Source of the DNA: Burkholderia pseudomultivorans
GTDB taxonomy: Bacteria > Pseudomonadota > Gammaproteobacteria > Burkholderiales > Burkholderiaceae
Length of the DNA: 64,000 nt
Direction: 5' to 3'
Assembly (NCBI RefSeq): GCF_902499075.1
Contig: NZ_CABVPP010000038.1
Location: forward strand, 1 to 64,000
Positions 35,341 to 45,477 of the stretch are shown in pieces. A program made the position numbers and the translations under genes. How positions within the stretch are numbered: position 1 is the first letter of the stretch; every line of letters starts with the position of its first letter. Under the pieces are notes generated by a model. The model was given only the letters and a program-made list of their open reading frames with translations. It made no database searches and was not told where the DNA came from.

Positions 35341-36476
35341 CGGCGCGGCAGCGCGGTGGCCGGCGTTGATGCGAAGCACCATCCGGCATCGTCGGCGCGG
35401 CCCCGGCGGCAGGCCCGGGCCGGTGCCGCGCGGCAAGCTGGTGCCCCAATTTCGTGCGGCGATGCACCATAGGGGTAAATGCTAAGTTGCCGTGCCCGGT
35501 CAGCATCTTTAATATTCGTTTCAGTTCTGATGCACCGCGAAACGAATTTTGCAGGTGGAGAACGAGGAGACAATCGAGGCACAAAGTGCCCGGACCCCAA
35601 AGCGCTGTTGGACGGAATCCAACAGCGCTTTTTCATTTGTGCGCCGGATTTCCGTTGCACGTGCATGCATCGATCGGCGCGATGCGCGTTTGCGCCGTGT
35701 ATCGTTTCGTGCGCACGCATCGTCGCGCGTCCTCTCCCGTCCCCGCGTTTTTCCTTTTCGCCAATCGGTCGTCGCGCCGTGCAGCCGCCATATGCCGGCC
35801 GTTCGGGCTTACCCGGTTGGCGTGCGCAAAATGCGTCCGTTACACTCGCCTTTCGCCGACCGGGCGGTCGGGAAACTCGGTCGGCAGTTCCCCCTACAAG
35901 CAGAATGCAGAACAGGGAGTGCGGTTGAATGACAAGCGCAGGACGATGGATCGGGGCAGAAAGGGCGGCTGGCGCCGCTCGCGCGGCGTCGCGCACGGGT
36001 AGGGGCGTCGCGGCATTTGCGGGCCGTCCTGCGGCCTGTCTGCGCGTCGCCTGCGTGACGCCGCCGTTGCGGGTCGTTGCTCCTGCATCCATCTGCACGC
36101 GGCTGGTGCATCGCGCCGGTTTCACGGGTTTTCGAGCCGCATGAGCTGCCGCTTTCCCGTTTTCCCGCCGTCCCGCCGAGGGCCATGCCGCGCCGCATCG
36201 GCGCGCATGTCGACGATCGTTGCGCTCGCAACGATCGTTTCCAGAATTTCACGTCGCTTCATCCTGACGACACTGCCGCTGCGCATCGTGACGGGAGAAC
36301 GTTCGCGCGCTGCGCGTGCGTTGCCGTCGTCCTGGCCCGTGCAGCGGTCGCGGCGTTTCACGGGAAAACGAGCGTAGGCGGGACAATGCGAGATAGTTAA
36401 ATTATTAACTTGTTTGAGGACCGGGCGCCGCCGAGCGACCCGCGGATTTTTCGAGCAGCGTTTGGAGACAAGCTAA
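35341..36476. other. 1.1-kb gap between the two HAAT importer operons
   Basis: Apart from the candidate small RNA at 35487-35634, this 1136-bp stretch has no protein I can support: frames here have low-complexity, Arg/Ala-rich translations typical of GC-rich noncoding DNA. The part at 36380-36470 is locally AT-richer (TTAAATTATTAACTTG at about 36398-36413) and probably holds the promoter of the second importer operon. Confidence 0.5.
35487..35634 (+). ncRNA. Candidate small RNA with promoter and terminator
   Basis: A sigma-70-like promoter TTGCCG (35487-35492), 17-bp spacer, TAATAT (35510-35515) is followed by an intrinsic terminator with a 12-bp perfect stem AGCGCTGTTGGA / TCCAACAGCGCT (35601-35612, 35618-35629), loop CGGAA and a T-run. 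The predicted transcript runs from about 35522 to 35634, some 110 nt, in a region without any recognisable protein. No known RNA family is recognised. A read-through terminator of the liv operon is an alternative, but the stop is 260 bp upstream and the promoter lies between. Confidence 0.6.
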
Positions 36477-37634
36477 ATGAAGATGAATCGATGGATGGAG
36501 GCCGTGCTGGCGGTGGGCTTCGCGTGCGCGGCGACAACCGCGGCGGCGCAGGTGAAGATCGGCGTGACGCTGTCGGCCACCGGGCCGGCCGCCTCGCTCG
36601 GCATTCCGGAAAAGAACACGATCGCGCTGCTGCCGAAGGAAATCGCCGGCAAGAGCGTGCAGTACATCGTGCTCGACGACGCGTCCGACACGAGCCGCGC
36701 GGTGCAGAACGTGCGCAAGCTGATCGACGAGGATCACGTCGACGCGATCATCGGTTCGTCCGTCACGCCGAACTCGCTCGCGATGCTCGATCCGGTATCG
36801 CAGGGCAAGACGCCGACGATCTCGCTCGCGGCGAGCGCGCAGATCATCGCGCCGATGGACGCGAAGCGCGCCTGGAGCTTCAAGGTGCCGCAGAACGACC
36901 AGCTGATGGCGGATGCGATCGCCGGCTATATGGCCAAGCACGGCGTGAAGACGGTCGGCTTCATCGGCTTCGCCGACGCGTACGGCGACAGCTGGTACAA
37001 CACGTTCAGCGCGGCCGCCGCGAAGAACGGCATCAAGATCGTCTCGAACGAGCGCTACGCGCGCACCGATGCGTCGGTGATGGGGCAGGTACTGAAGCTG
37101 ATCGGCTCGAACCCCGATGCGGTGCTGATCGCCGGTTCCGGCACGCCGGCGGCGCTGCCGGCGAAGACGCTGAAGGAGCGCGGCTACAAAGGCAAGGTCT
37201 ACCAGACGCACGGCGTCGCGAACAACGACTTCCTGCGCGTGTGCGGCAAGGATTGCGAAGGCGAGATCCTGCCGGCCGGCCCGGTGCTCGTCACAGACCA
37301 GCTGCCCGATTCGAATCCGGTGAAGAAGCCCGCGCTCGCGTACAAGGCCGCGTACGAGAAGGCCTATGGCGCCGGCTCGCTCGCGACCTTCGGCGGCCAT
37401 GCGTGGGACGCGGGGCTGCTGCTGCAGCGTGCGATTCCGGAAGCGCTGAAGAAGGGCCAGCCGGGCACCGAGGCGTTCCGCGAGGCGCTGCGTGCGGCAA
37501 TCGAGAACGTGAAGGATCTGCCTGTGTCGCACGGCGTGATCAACATGACGCCGACCGATCACAACGGCTTTGACACGCGTGCGCGTGTGATGGTGCAGAT
37601 CGTCGACGGCAAGTGGAAGTTGCAGGCCGAATGA
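36477..37634 (+). CDS. HAAT ABC importer periplasmic substrate-binding protein (second operon)
   Basis: The 385-residue LivJ-like protein has a signal peptide (residues 1-24, ending TTAAA) and mature start QVKIGVTLSATGPAASLGIPEKN. It contains YIVLDDASDTSRAVQNVRKL and two cysteines in VCGKDCEGE. It differs clearly from the binding protein of the first operon, so the two systems likely take different ligands. It is the first gene of the operon: binding protein, permease, permease-ATPase fusion, ATPase. Confidence 0.92.
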   Translation: MKMNRWMEAVLAVGFACAATTAAAQVKIGVTLSATGPAASLGIPEKNTIALLPKEIAGKSVQYIVLDDASDTSRAVQNVRKLIDEDHVDAIIGSSVTPNSLAMLDPVSQGKTPTISLAASAQIIAPMDAKRAWSFKVPQNDQLMADAIAGYMAKHGVKTVGFIGFADAYGDSWYNTFSAAAAKNGIKIVSNERYARTDASVMGQVLKLIGSNPDAVLIAGSGTPAALPAKTLKERGYKGKVYQTHGVANNDFLRVCGKDCEGEILPAGPVLVTDQLPDSNPVKKPALAYKAAYEKAYGAGSLATFGGHAWDAGLLLQRAIPEALKKGQPGTEAFREALRAAIENVKDLPVSHGVINMTPTDHNGFDTRARVMVQIVDGKWKLQAE

Positions 37635-37648
37635 GTGTCACGTGAAAC
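37635..37648. other. parS-like site (one mismatch)
   Basis: GTGTCACGTGAAAC differs at one position from the core GTTTCACGTGAAAC of the two perfect parS sites in this window. It starts directly after the stop codon of the binding-protein gene, 3.8 kb from the nearest perfect site. ParB tolerates some mismatches, so it may be a weaker site. Confidence 0.45.
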
Positions 37649-37813
37649 CGGCGTGCGCGGTGCGGATGCTGCCGCGCACGCCGTCGGCCGGACGCGCGCC
37701 CGAGCGCCGCGGCCGCGCCGAGTGGAACCCCGGCCGCCGCATGCGCCTGCGTTGCGCGCGCCCGCGCGGTTCCGGTTCGCAGTTTTCCGCAGCCTTCTCG
37801 ATACACGAAACGT

Positions 37814-38869
37814 ATGGATCTCTCGATTGCGGCGATCCTCGCTCAAGACGGCATCACGACCGGCGCCATTTACGCATTGCTGTCGCTGGCGCTCGTGCTG
37901 GTGTTTTCCGTCACGCGGGTGATCTTCATTCCCCAGGGCGAGTTCGTCGCCTACGGCGCGCTGACGCTGGCCGCGTTGCAGGCGCAAAAATTCCCCGCCA
38001 CCTGCTGGCTGCTGTTCGTGATGGGCATCGCGTGCTTCCTGCTCGAAGTCGGCGGCCTGATCCGGCATCGCGAGCGCCGCCGCCAGCTCGGCCGCACGCT
38101 GGCGACGCTCGGCAGCCGCTACGTGCTGCTGCCGCTCGCGGTGTTCGCGCTGACCCGCAGCTTCGCCGCGCAGCCGCTGCCGATGCTGGCGCAGATCGCG
38201 CTGACGCTCGCGATCGTCGTGCCGATGGGGCCGTTCGTCTACCGGCTCGTGTACCAGCCGATCGCCGAGGGCACGACGCTGCTGCTGCTGATCGTCTCGG
38301 TCGCCGTGCACTTCGCGATGGTCGGCCTCGGGCTCGTGATGTTCGGCGCCGAAGGGTCGCGCACCAACGCGTTCTCGGATGCATCGCTGTCGATCGGCAG
38401 CCTCGCGGTGTCCGCGCAGAGCATCGTGGTGGTCGTCACGGCGCTGGTGCTGATCGCTGCGCTCTATGTGTACTTCGGCCGCACGATCGCCGGCAAGGCG
38501 CTGCGCGCGACGTCGGTGAACCGGCTCGGCGCGCGGCTCGTCGGCATCGGCACGACGGAAGCAGGGCGGCTCGCGTTCACGCTGGCGGCGGCGCTCGGCG
38601 TGCTGTCCGGGATCCTGGTCGGCCCGTTGACGACGATCTACTACGACTCCGGTTTCCTGATCGGGCTGAAGGGCTTCGTCGGCGCGATCATCGGCGGGCT
38701 CGTCAGCTATCCGCTCGCGGCGGCCGGTTCGCTGCTGGTCGGCGTGCTCGAATCGTATTCGTCGTTCTGGGCGAGTTCGTACAAGGAGGTGATCGTGTTC
38801 ACGCTGATCATTCCGGTGCTGCTGTGGCGCAGCTTCGCGACGCCGCACGCGGAAGAGGACGAGGAGTGA
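37814..38869 (+). CDS. HAAT ABC importer permease, LivH-like (second operon)
   Basis: The 351-residue inner-membrane permease shows LivH features: DGITTGAIYALLSLALVLVFSVTRVIFIPQGEF near the N-terminus, YQPIAEGTTLLLLIVSVAVHF in the middle and the GLKGFVGAIIGGL segment. It is longer than the first operon's permease because of an extra segment around residues 60-115 with two additional hydrophobic stretches. It precedes the fusion gene by 4 bp. Confidence 0.9.
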   Translation: MDLSIAAILAQDGITTGAIYALLSLALVLVFSVTRVIFIPQGEFVAYGALTLAALQAQKFPATCWLLFVMGIACFLLEVGGLIRHRERRRQLGRTLATLGSRYVLLPLAVFALTRSFAAQPLPMLAQIALTLAIVVPMGPFVYRLVYQPIAEGTTLLLLIVSVAVHFAMVGLGLVMFGAEGSRTNAFSDASLSIGSLAVSAQSIVVVVTALVLIAALYVYFGRTIAGKALRATSVNRLGARLVGIGTTEAGRLAFTLAAALGVLSGILVGPLTTIYYDSGFLIGLKGFVGAIIGGLVSYPLAAAGSLLVGVLESYSSFWASSYKEVIVFTLIIPVLLWRSFATPHAEEDEE

Positions 38870-38873
38870 CGCG

Positions 38874-40661
38874 ATGAAGACGACGATGGTGCGCAACAAG
38901 ACCTTCTGGCTGTTTCTCGTGGTGCTGTTCGCGCTGCCGGTGCTGCCCGGCGCGCTGCAGGTGCCCGAGTACTGGATCACGCTGCTGAACTACATCGGCC
39001 TGTACGCGATCGTCGCAATCGGGCTCGTGCTGCTGACCGGCGTCGGCGGGATGACGAGCTTCGGGCAGGCGGCGTTCGTCGGCATCGGCGCGTATGCGAC
39101 GGCGTTCCTGACGACCCAATACGGCGTGTCGCCATGGCTCGCGCTGATCGTCGGCGTCGTGCTGACGGCGCTCGTCGCGCTGGTGCTCGGTGCGGTCACG
39201 ATGCGGCTGTCCGGGCACTTCCTGCCGCTCGGCACGATCGCGTGGGGCCTCGCGCTGTTCTATCTGTTCGGCAACCTCGAGATGCTCGGCAAGTACGACG
39301 GGATCAACGGGATTCCGGCGCTGAGCCTGTTCGGCGTCGCGCTCGACACCGGCCGCAGCCTGTATTTCCTGATCTGGGCCGTCGTGCTGGCCGCGATCGT
39401 GTCGGTGCAGAACCTGCTGAACAGCCGGCCCGGCCGCGCGATCCGCGCGCTGCGCGGCGGCGGCGTGATGGCCGAGGCGATGGGCGTGAACACCGCGTGG
39501 ATGCGCGTCGTGATCTTCGTCTATGCGGCCGTGCTGGCGGCGGTGTCGGGCTTCCTGTACGCGCACCTGCAGCGCGCGGTGAACCCGACCCCGTTCGGCC
39601 TGAACCACGGGATCGAATTCCTGTTCATGGCGGTGGTGGGCGGCGTGTCGCATGTGTGGGGCGCGGTGCTCGGCGCAGCGATCCTGACCGTGCTGCAGGA
39701 CTATCTGCAGACGCTGCTGCCGAAGCTGCTCGGCTCCGAAGGCAACTTCGAGATCATCGTGTTCGGCGTGCTGATGGTACTGCTGCTGCAGTACGCGCGG
39801 CAGGGCGTCTGGCCGTTCGTCGCGAAGCTGTTTCCGCGCGGGCCCGGCGCGCATGTGCCCGAGCACGCGGATCCGCTGCCGCAGCGCGAGCGGCCCGCGG
39901 CCGGCGAGCCGCTGCTGGTCGTCGACAAGGCTCGCAAGCAGTTCGGCGGCCTGGTGGCCGTCAACGACGTCAGCTTCGATGTGAAAGCGGGGCAGATCAT
40001 CGGGCTGATCGGCCCGAACGGCGCGGGCAAGTCGACCACCTTCAACCTCGTGACGGGCGTGCTGCAGCCGACGGCCGGCGCGATTACGTTCCGTGGCGAG
40101 CGGATCGACGGGCTGACGTCGCGCCAGATCGTGCGGCGCGGGATCGGCCGCACGTTCCAGCACGTGAAGCTGCTGCCGGGGATGACGGTGCTCGAGAACG
40201 TCGCGATTGGCGCGCACCTGCGCGGCCATACCGGCGTGTGGCGCAGCGTCGCGCGGCTCAACGCGCATGAGGAGGCGCAGTTGCTGGCGGAAGCCGCGCG
40301 CCAGATCCGCCGTGTCGGCCTCGAGCAGCATATGTACGACGAAGCGGGCAGCCTTGCGCTCGGCCAGCAGCGGATCCTCGAAATCGCCCGCGCGCTGTGC
40401 TGCGACCCGACGCTGCTGCTGCTCGACGAGCCGGCGGCAGGGCTGCGCTACAAGGAAAAACAGCAGCTTGCGGACCTGCTGCGACGGCTGAAATCGGAAG
40501 GGATGAGCGTGTTGCTCGTGGAACACGACATGGATTTCGTGATGAACCTCACCGACCGGCTGGTGGTGATGGAATTCGGCACGCGGATCGCCGAAGGGCT
40601 GCCGCAGGACGTGCAGCAGGATCCGGCGGTGCTTGAAGCGTATCTGGGCGGGGTGGAGTGA
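38874..40661 (+). CDS. HAAT ABC importer LivM-LivG fusion (permease plus ATPase)
   Basis: The 595-residue protein fuses two functions normally on separate genes. Residues 1-325 are a LivM-type permease ([22 protein letters not shown]; loop MAEAMGVNT). After a linker of about 30 residues rich in Pro and Glu, residues 345-595 are a LivG-type ATPase with Walker [10 protein letters not shown] (about 380-388), signature [15 protein letters not shown] in place of LSGGQ, and Walker [12 protein letters not shown]. Fusion fixes the permease-ATPase stoichiometry. The next gene overlaps its stop. Confidence 0.92.
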   Translation: MKTTMVRNKTFWLFLVVLFALPVLPGALQVPEYWITLLNYIGLYAIVAIGLVLLTGVGGMTSFGQAAFVGIGAYATAFLTTQYGVSPWLALIVGVVLTALVALVLGAVTMRLSGHFLPLGTIAWGLALFYLFGNLEMLGKYDGINGIPALSLFGVALDTGRSLYFLIWAVVLAAIVSVQNLLNSRPGRAIRALRGGGVMAEAMGVNTAWMRVVIFVYAAVLAAVSGFLYAHLQRAVNPTPFGLNHGIEFLFMAVVGGVSHVWGAVLGAAILTVLQDYLQTLLPKLLGSEGNFEIIVFGVLMVLLLQYARQGVWPFVAKLFPRGPGAHVPEHADPLPQRERPAAGEPLLVVDKARKQFGGLVAVNDVSFDVKAGQIIGLIGPNGAGKSTTFNLVTGVLQPTAGAITFRGERIDGLTSRQIVRRGIGRTFQHVKLLPGMTVLENVAIGAHLRGHTGVWRSVARLNAHEEAQLLAEAARQIRRVGLEQHMYDEAGSLALGQQRILEIARALCCDPTLLLLDEPAAGLRYKEKQQLADLLRRLKSEGMSVLLVEHDMDFVMNLTDRLVVMEFGTRIAEGLPQDVQQDPAVLEAYLGGVE

Positions 40662-41416
40662 TGGCGGACACGACGATGCCGATTCTCGAAGTGCGCGGGC
40701 TGGCGGTTCGCTACGGGAAGGTCGAGGCGCTGCACGGCGCGGCAATCAAGGTTGGCGCGGGCCAGATCGTCAGCGTGATCGGCCCGAACGGCGCCGGCAA
40801 GTCGACATTGCTGAACGCGATCATGGGCGCGCTGCCGGTCACCGGGCATGCGTCCGGCGCGGTCGTGTACCGCGGCGACGACGTCGGCGCTTTGCCGATC
40901 GAGCAGCGCGTCGCGCGCGGGATGTGCCTGGTGCCGGAGAAGCGCGAGCTGTTCAGCACGATGACGGTCGAGGATAACCTCGTGCTGGGCGCGTATCGCC
41001 GCAAGCAGGCCGGGGAGGCGAACTTCCTCGATCAGCTCGATCACGTGTTCGCGCTGTTTCCGCGCTTGATGGAGCGACGCAAGCAGGCGGCCGGTACGTT
41101 GTCGGGCGGCGAGCGGCAGATGCTGGCGGTCGGGCGCGCGCTGATGGGCAAGCCCGACCTGCTGATGCTCGACGAACCCAGCCTCGGGCTCGCGCCGCTG
41201 ATCGTGAAGGAGATCTTTCATATCATCAGCGCGCTGCGCGGCACGGGTGTCGCGACGCTGTTGATCGAACAGAATGCCCGCGCTGCGTTGCAGATCTCGG
41301 ATTACGGTTATGTGCTGGAGACCGGCGAGTTTGCGCTGGAGGGCCCGGCTGCCGAACTTGCACAGAATCCTCGCGTGATCGAAACCTACCTCGGGTTGGC
41401 GAAGAAGCCGGCTTGA
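40661..41416 (+). CDS. HAAT ABC importer ATPase, LivF-like (second operon)
   Basis: The 251-residue ATPase has intact motifs: Walker [12 protein letters not shown], the LivF-typical [19 protein letters not shown], signature [15 protein letters not shown], Walker [15 protein letters not shown] and IEQNARA. The ATG at 40661 overlaps the stop of the fusion gene (TGATG); a GTG at 40658 is an alternative. It is the last gene of the operon, ending at the parS/terminator palindrome. Confidence 0.92.
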   Translation: MADTTMPILEVRGLAVRYGKVEALHGAAIKVGAGQIVSVIGPNGAGKSTLLNAIMGALPVTGHASGAVVYRGDDVGALPIEQRVARGMCLVPEKRELFSTMTVEDNLVLGAYRRKQAGEANFLDQLDHVFALFPRLMERRKQAAGTLSGGERQMLAVGRALMGKPDLLMLDEPSLGLAPLIVKEIFHIISALRGTGVATLLIEQNARAALQISDYGYVLETGEFALEGPAAELAQNPRVIETYLGLAKKPA

Positions 41417-41439
41417 GCGAACGATTCGGCGGGAAACGG

Positions 41440-41467
41440 ACGGCGTGTTTCACGTGAAACACGCCGT
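41440..41467. terminator. parS: parS site embedded in an intrinsic terminator
   Basis: A 28-bp perfect palindrome centred on TGTTTCACGTGAAACA (41446-41461) carries the canonical ParB-binding parS sequence. The same palindrome, extended by ACGGCG/CGCCGT arms and followed by TTTTTG, forms a strong rho-independent hairpin 24 bp after the importer operon stop. One element thus serves centromere and terminator. parA and parB lie 3-4 kb downstream. Confidence 0.9.
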
Positions 41468-41899
41468 TTTTGTTTGGCGTAAATGCGTGGAACAGGGATG
41501 CGCGGTTATTCCGGTGGTCGAGACGAGTGGATAAGTGCGGAAGGAATAGTCGGAATTGCTGTGAAAAAGCGCCGACCGGGAGCGTGCGCTGTCACCGCCC
41601 GGCCTTGATGTTGGCGGAACATGGATTGTGCCGGTGGATAAGTCTCCGGCGATCAATCGAAAGTTCTGTGAGAAGGGGATCGGATGCATGCTCCCAACAT
41701 CTTTGCCCACCCGGTCCACAGGCTTGCTTGTCCGGCCCGCTGCGCCGAGCACAGCGGGCCGACGATCTGTCGGCGCCGGTCCCACAGTTTCTCGGCCGGG
41801 ATGGCGCGAATTCACACAGATTCGCCGGTCGGTCGAGGGAATCGTCGAAATGAACGGACCCTACCATTCGGACGGCCTTCGGGCGAAAAGCGAACCCGC

Positions 41900-41905
41900 T
41901 ATAAT
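41900..41905 (+). promoter_or_regulatory. -10 element of the mnmG-rsmG-parAB operon
   Basis: A perfect TATAAT lies 56 bp before the mnmG start codon. The corresponding -35 region (about 41877-41882) reads CTTCGG-like and is weak, so an activator or an extended contact may be needed. Confidence 0.5.
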
Positions 41906-41961
41906 TCGCCCCATACATTTCTCAGATAGGTTCGTGCGCAGACCTGCGTACGGAATCCACC

Positions 41962-43932
41962 ATGCTTTATCCCACAGAATTTGACGTCATCGTCGTCGGC
42001 GGCGGTCATGCCGGCACGGAAGCCGCGTTGGCGTCCGCCCGAATGGGCGCGAAGACGCTGCTGCTGACCCATAACATCGAAACGCTTGGGCAGATGAGCT
42101 GCAATCCGTCGATCGGCGGTATCGGCAAAGGCCATCTGGTCAAGGAAGTCGACGCGCTGGGCGGTGCGATGGCCGCTGCGACGGACGAGGGCGGTATTCA
42201 GTTCCGGATCCTCAATTCGTCGAAGGGGCCGGCCGTGCGTGCCACACGCGCGCAGGCCGACCGCATCCTGTACAAGGCCGCGATCCGCCGCCGGCTCGAG
42301 AATCAGCCGAATTTGTGGCTGTTCCAGCAGGCCGTCGACGACCTGATGGTCGAAGGCGACCGCGTGGTCGGTGCCGTCACGCAGATCGGCATTCGCTTCC
42401 GCGCGCGTGCGGTAGTGCTGACGGCCGGCACGTTCCTCGACGGCAAGATTCATGTCGGCCTGAACAACTATACGGGCGGTCGTGCGGGCGATCCGGCGGC
42501 CGTGTCGCTGTCGGCGCGCCTGAAGGAACTGAAGCTGCCGCAGGGCCGCCTGAAGACCGGGACACCGCCGCGTATCGACGGCCGCACGATCGATTTCTCG
42601 AAGCTGGAAGAGCAGCCCGGCGATCTCGATCCGATCCCGGTGTTCTCGTTCCTGGGCCGTGCCGAACAGCATCCGCAGCAGCTGCCGTGCTGGGTCACGC
42701 ATACGAACGAGCGCACGCACGACATCATTCGCGGCGGCCTCGACCGTTCGCCTATGTATACAGGCGTGATCGAGGGCGTCGGCCCGCGCTACTGCCCGTC
42801 GATCGAGGACAAGATTCACCGGTTCGCGTCGAAGGAATCGCACCAGATATTCCTCGAGCCGGAAGGGCTGACGACCAACGAGTTCTACCCGAACGGCATC
42901 TCGACGAGCCTGCCGTTCGACGTGCAGCTCGAGCTCGTGCATTCGATGCGCGGCCTCGAGAACGCCCATATCCTGCGCCCCGGCTATGCGATCGAGTACG
43001 ACTATTTCGATCCGCGCGCGTTGAAGGCGTCGCTCGAGACGAAGGCGATCAACGGGCTGTTCTTTGCGGGCCAGATCAACGGCACGACCGGTTACGAAGA
43101 AGCAGCGGCACAGGGCCTGCTGGCTGGGCTGAACGCCGGCCGCTATGTGCAGGAAAAGGATGCATGGTGCCCGCGCCGTGATCAGGCCTATCTCGGCGTG
43201 CTGGTCGACGATCTCGTGACGCGTGGTGTCGCAGAGCCGTACCGGATGTTCACGAGCCGGGCCGAGTACCGGCTGAGCCTGCGCGAAGACAATGCGGACA
43301 TGCGTCTGACCGAGATCGGCCGTGAACTGGGGCTCGTCGATGACGTGCGCTGGGATGCGTTCTGCCGCAAGCGCGATGCTGTTTCACGTGAAACAGAACG
43401 CCTGAAGACGACCTGGGTGACGCCGAAGACGCTGCCGGCGGAAGAAGCGACCGCCTTGCTCGGCAAGGCGATCGATCACGAATACAGCCTCGCCGAGCTG
43501 CTTCGCCGTCCGGGCATTACCTACGACGGCGTGTGCGGGCTGAAGGGCGGCGAATGCGGCCCGGCTGAACCGCTGGCCGACGATCCGGTGCTGCTTGCGC
43601 AGATCAAGGAGCAGGTCGAGATCGGCATCAAATATCAGGGCTACATCGAGCGTCAGGCAACCGAGATCGAGCGCAACGATGCGAACGAGAATACGCGTCT
43701 GCCGGACGGCATCGACTACCGCGAAGTGCGCGGCCTGTCGTTCGAGGTGAGCCAGAAGCTCAATCAGTTCCGGCCGGAAACGATCGGGCAGGCGTCGCGC
43801 ATTTCGGGCGTCACGCCGGCGGCGATTTCGCTGCTGATGGTGCACCTGAAGCGGCGCGGCCTCGGCCGCCGCAACGGCGCCGCCGCATCGGCAACAGAGC
43901 AGGGGGACGATGTCGTCCCGACGCGCCAATGA
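41962..43932 (+). CDS. mnmG: tRNA uridine-34 carboxymethylaminomethyl-modifying enzyme MnmG (GidA)
   Basis: MnmG, with MnmE, installs carboxymethylaminomethyl or aminomethyl groups at wobble uridine 34 of several tRNAs using FAD, NADH and tetrahydrofolate. The 656-residue protein has the FAD motif [12 protein letters not shown] (residues 11-22), the conserved [35 protein letters not shown] and [19 protein letters not shown]. Length is normal. A perfect parS palindrome lies inside the gene (43379-43396), read as AVSRET in the protein. Its stop overlaps rsmG (ATGA). Confidence 0.98.
   Translation: MLYPTEFDVIVVGGGHAGTEAALASARMGAKTLLLTHNIETLGQMSCNPSIGGIGKGHLVKEVDALGGAMAAATDEGGIQFRILNSSKGPAVRATRAQADRILYKAAIRRRLENQPNLWLFQQAVDDLMVEGDRVVGAVTQIGIRFRARAVVLTAGTFLDGKIHVGLNNYTGGRAGDPAAVSLSARLKELKLPQGRLKTGTPPRIDGRTIDFSKLEEQPGDLDPIPVFSFLGRAEQHPQQLPCWVTHTNERTHDIIRGGLDRSPMYTGVIEGVGPRYCPSIEDKIHRFASKESHQIFLEPEGLTTNEFYPNGISTSLPFDVQLELVHSMRGLENAHILRPGYAIEYDYFDPRALKASLETKAINGLFFAGQINGTTGYEEAAAQGLLAGLNAGRYVQEKDAWCPRRDQAYLGVLVDDLVTRGVAEPYRMFTSRAEYRLSLREDNADMRLTEIGRELGLVDDVRWDAFCRKRDAVSRETERLKTTWVTPKTLPAEEATALLGKAIDHEYSLAELLRRPGITYDGVCGLKGGECGPAEPLADDPVLLAQIKEQVEIGIKYQGYIERQATEIERNDANENTRLPDGIDYREVRGLSFEVSQKLNQFRPETIGQASRISGVTPAAISLLMVHLKRRGLGRRNGAAASATEQGDDVVPTRQ
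43379..43396. other. parS: parS site inside mnmG
   Basis: An 18-bp perfect palindrome contains the full 16-bp parS sequence TGTTTCACGTGAAACA (43380-43395). It lies within the mnmG coding sequence and is translated as part of [10 protein letters not shown], so the site is kept under both protein and DNA constraints. It is 1.3 kb upstream of parA. Confidence 0.9.
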
Positions 43933-44615
43933 CGGCGCGTCGCGCGCCGGCGGTTAATCGGGACGTACTTGAACAGATGCTCGTCGAAGGCGCGGCCGCG
44001 CTCGACCTTGCACTGACGGATGCGCAACGCGACCAGCTGCTCGACTATGTGGCTTTGCTCGGCAAGTGGAACGCGGTCTACAACCTGACCGCGATCCGCG
44101 ACCCGAAGCAGATGCTGATCCAGCACATCCTCGATTCGCTCTCCATCGTTCCGCACCTGCGCGGCCGCGCGTCGGCCCGCGTGCTCGACGTCGGCTCGGG
44201 CGGCGGATTGCCGGGCATCGTGCTGGCGATCGTCGAACCCGACTGGCAGATTACGTTGAACGACATCGTGCAAAAGAAGTCCGCGTTCCAGACGCAGACG
44301 CGTGCGGAGTTGAAGCTCGCCAATCTGTCGGTGGTCACCGGACGTGTCGAATCGCTGCAGCCGGGTGTCGAAGTGCCGGAAAAATTCGACATGATCGTAT
44401 CGCGCGCTTTCGCTGACCTGTCCGACTTCGTTAAACTTGCTCGACATCTGGTCGCGCCGGGCGGATCGATCTGGGCAATGAAGGGCGTGCATCCGGACGA
44501 CGAGATTGCACGACTGCCGGAAGGCAGCCACGTGAAGCAAACGATGCGGCTGACGGTTCCGATGCTCGATGCCGAACGGCATCTGATCGAAGTGACCGTC
44601 GACGAAGCGATTTGA
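43929..44615 (+). CDS. rsmG: 16S rRNA (guanine-527-N7)-methyltransferase RsmG (GidB)
   Basis: RsmG methylates N7 of G527 in 16S rRNA; its loss gives low-level streptomycin resistance in other bacteria. The 228-residue protein has the SAM-binding motif [14 protein letters not shown] (84-97), the upstream [14 protein letters not shown] and [11 protein letters not shown]. It overlaps mnmG by four bases and is followed by parA 51 bp later, giving the conserved mnmG-rsmG-parA-parB order. Confidence 0.97.
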   Translation: MTARRAPAVNRDVLEQMLVEGAAALDLALTDAQRDQLLDYVALLGKWNAVYNLTAIRDPKQMLIQHILDSLSIVPHLRGRASARVLDVGSGGGLPGIVLAIVEPDWQITLNDIVQKKSAFQTQTRAELKLANLSVVTGRVESLQPGVEVPEKFDMIVSRAFADLSDFVKLARHLVAPGGSIWAMKGVHPDDEIARLPEGSHVKQTMRLTVPMLDAERHLIEVTVDEAI

Positions 44616-44666
44616 CGGCGCGCGCTGGCGCGCCGATTGTTTGAAGGTAAGAGGAACACACCAACG

Positions 44667-45446
44667 ATGGCAAAGATCTTCTGCGTTGCGAACCAGAAGG
44701 GGGGCGTCGGCAAGACGACGACATCGGTCAATCTCGCCGCAAGCCTTGCAGCGCAGGAGCAACGAGTCCTGCTGATCGATCTCGACCCGCAGGGCAACGC
44801 GACGATGGGCAGCGGGATCGACAAGGCCGCATGCGAATCGACCGTGTACGAAGTGCTGGTCGACGGCGTGTCGGTTGCCGATGCGCGTATCCGGCCGGAG
44901 GCGGTCAAGTACGACGTGCTGCCCGCGAACCGCGAGCTGTCCGGTGCGGAGATCGAGCTGATCGGCATCGACAACCGCGAGCGTCAGTTGAAGGCCGCGC
45001 TCGACCGCGTCGCCGACGACTACGATTTCGTGCTGATCGACTGCCCGCCGACGCTGTCGTTGCTGACGCTGAACGGACTGTGCGCGGCGCATGGCGTCGT
45101 GATTCCGATGCAGTGCGAGTATTTCGCGCTGGAAGGGCTGTCCGATCTGGTCAACACGATCAAGCAGGTTCACGCGAACATGAACCGCGACCTGAAGATC
45201 ATCGGCTTGCTGCGCGTGATGTTCGATCCGCGCATCACGCTGCAGCAGCAGGTCTCCGATCAACTGAAAGCGCACTTCGGCGACAAGGTGTTCGACGCGG
45301 TGATTCCGCGGAACGTGCGGCTGGCGGAAGCGCCGAGCTACGGGCTGCCGGGCGTCGTGTTCGATCGCAGCTCGCGCGGTGCGCAGGCCTATCTCCAGTT
45401 CGGTGCAGAGATGATCGAGCGCGTCCGCGCGTTCGAGGCATCGTGA
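44667..45446 (+). CDS. parA: Chromosome-partitioning ATPase ParA (Soj type)
   Basis: ParA is the nucleoid-bound ATPase that moves ParB-parS complexes and so segregates origins. The 259-residue protein has the deviant Walker A NQKGGVGKTTTSVNLAA (residues 8-24), Walker A' LIDLDPQGNAT, Walker B FVLIDCPP and the RxxxRxAEAP-like NVRLAEAPSYG. It lacks an N-terminal helix-turn-helix, as expected for chromosomal ParA. The start MAKIFCVANQKGG is chosen over an in-frame upstream TTG. parB follows 31 bp later. Confidence 0.97.
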   Translation: MAKIFCVANQKGGVGKTTTSVNLAASLAAQEQRVLLIDLDPQGNATMGSGIDKAACESTVYEVLVDGVSVADARIRPEAVKYDVLPANRELSGAEIELIGIDNRERQLKAALDRVADDYDFVLIDCPPTLSLLTLNGLCAAHGVVIPMQCEYFALEGLSDLVNTIKQVHANMNRDLKIIGLLRVMFDPRITLQQQVSDQLKAHFGDKVFDAVIPRNVRLAEAPSYGLPGVVFDRSSRGAQAYLQFGAEMIERVRAFEAS

Positions 45447-45477
45447 GCCGGACATGAGCGAAGCGAGGAAGAAAGAC

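Larger units (their letters stand above)
41417..41961. other. Intergenic region upstream of mnmG
   Basis: Besides the parS/terminator element, this region has two 8/9 DnaA boxes on the minus strand (41526-41534 and 41633-41641), neither perfect, and a perfect TATAAT at 41900-41905 that is the likely -10 of the mnmG operon (no good -35; start near 41912, 50 nt before the ATG). Many bacteria have oriC beside mnmG, but the box quality here is lower than at 14.8 kb. Confidence 0.5.

Noticed and set aside
36352-36370. GTTTCACGGGAAAA as another parS site
   Set aside because: Two mismatches, both affecting the palindrome, make it indistinguishable from chance.
41526-41641. mnmG-proximal DnaA boxes as the main origin
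   Set aside because: Only two imperfect boxes and no convincing AT-rich tract are present; the 14.8-kb cluster is stronger.
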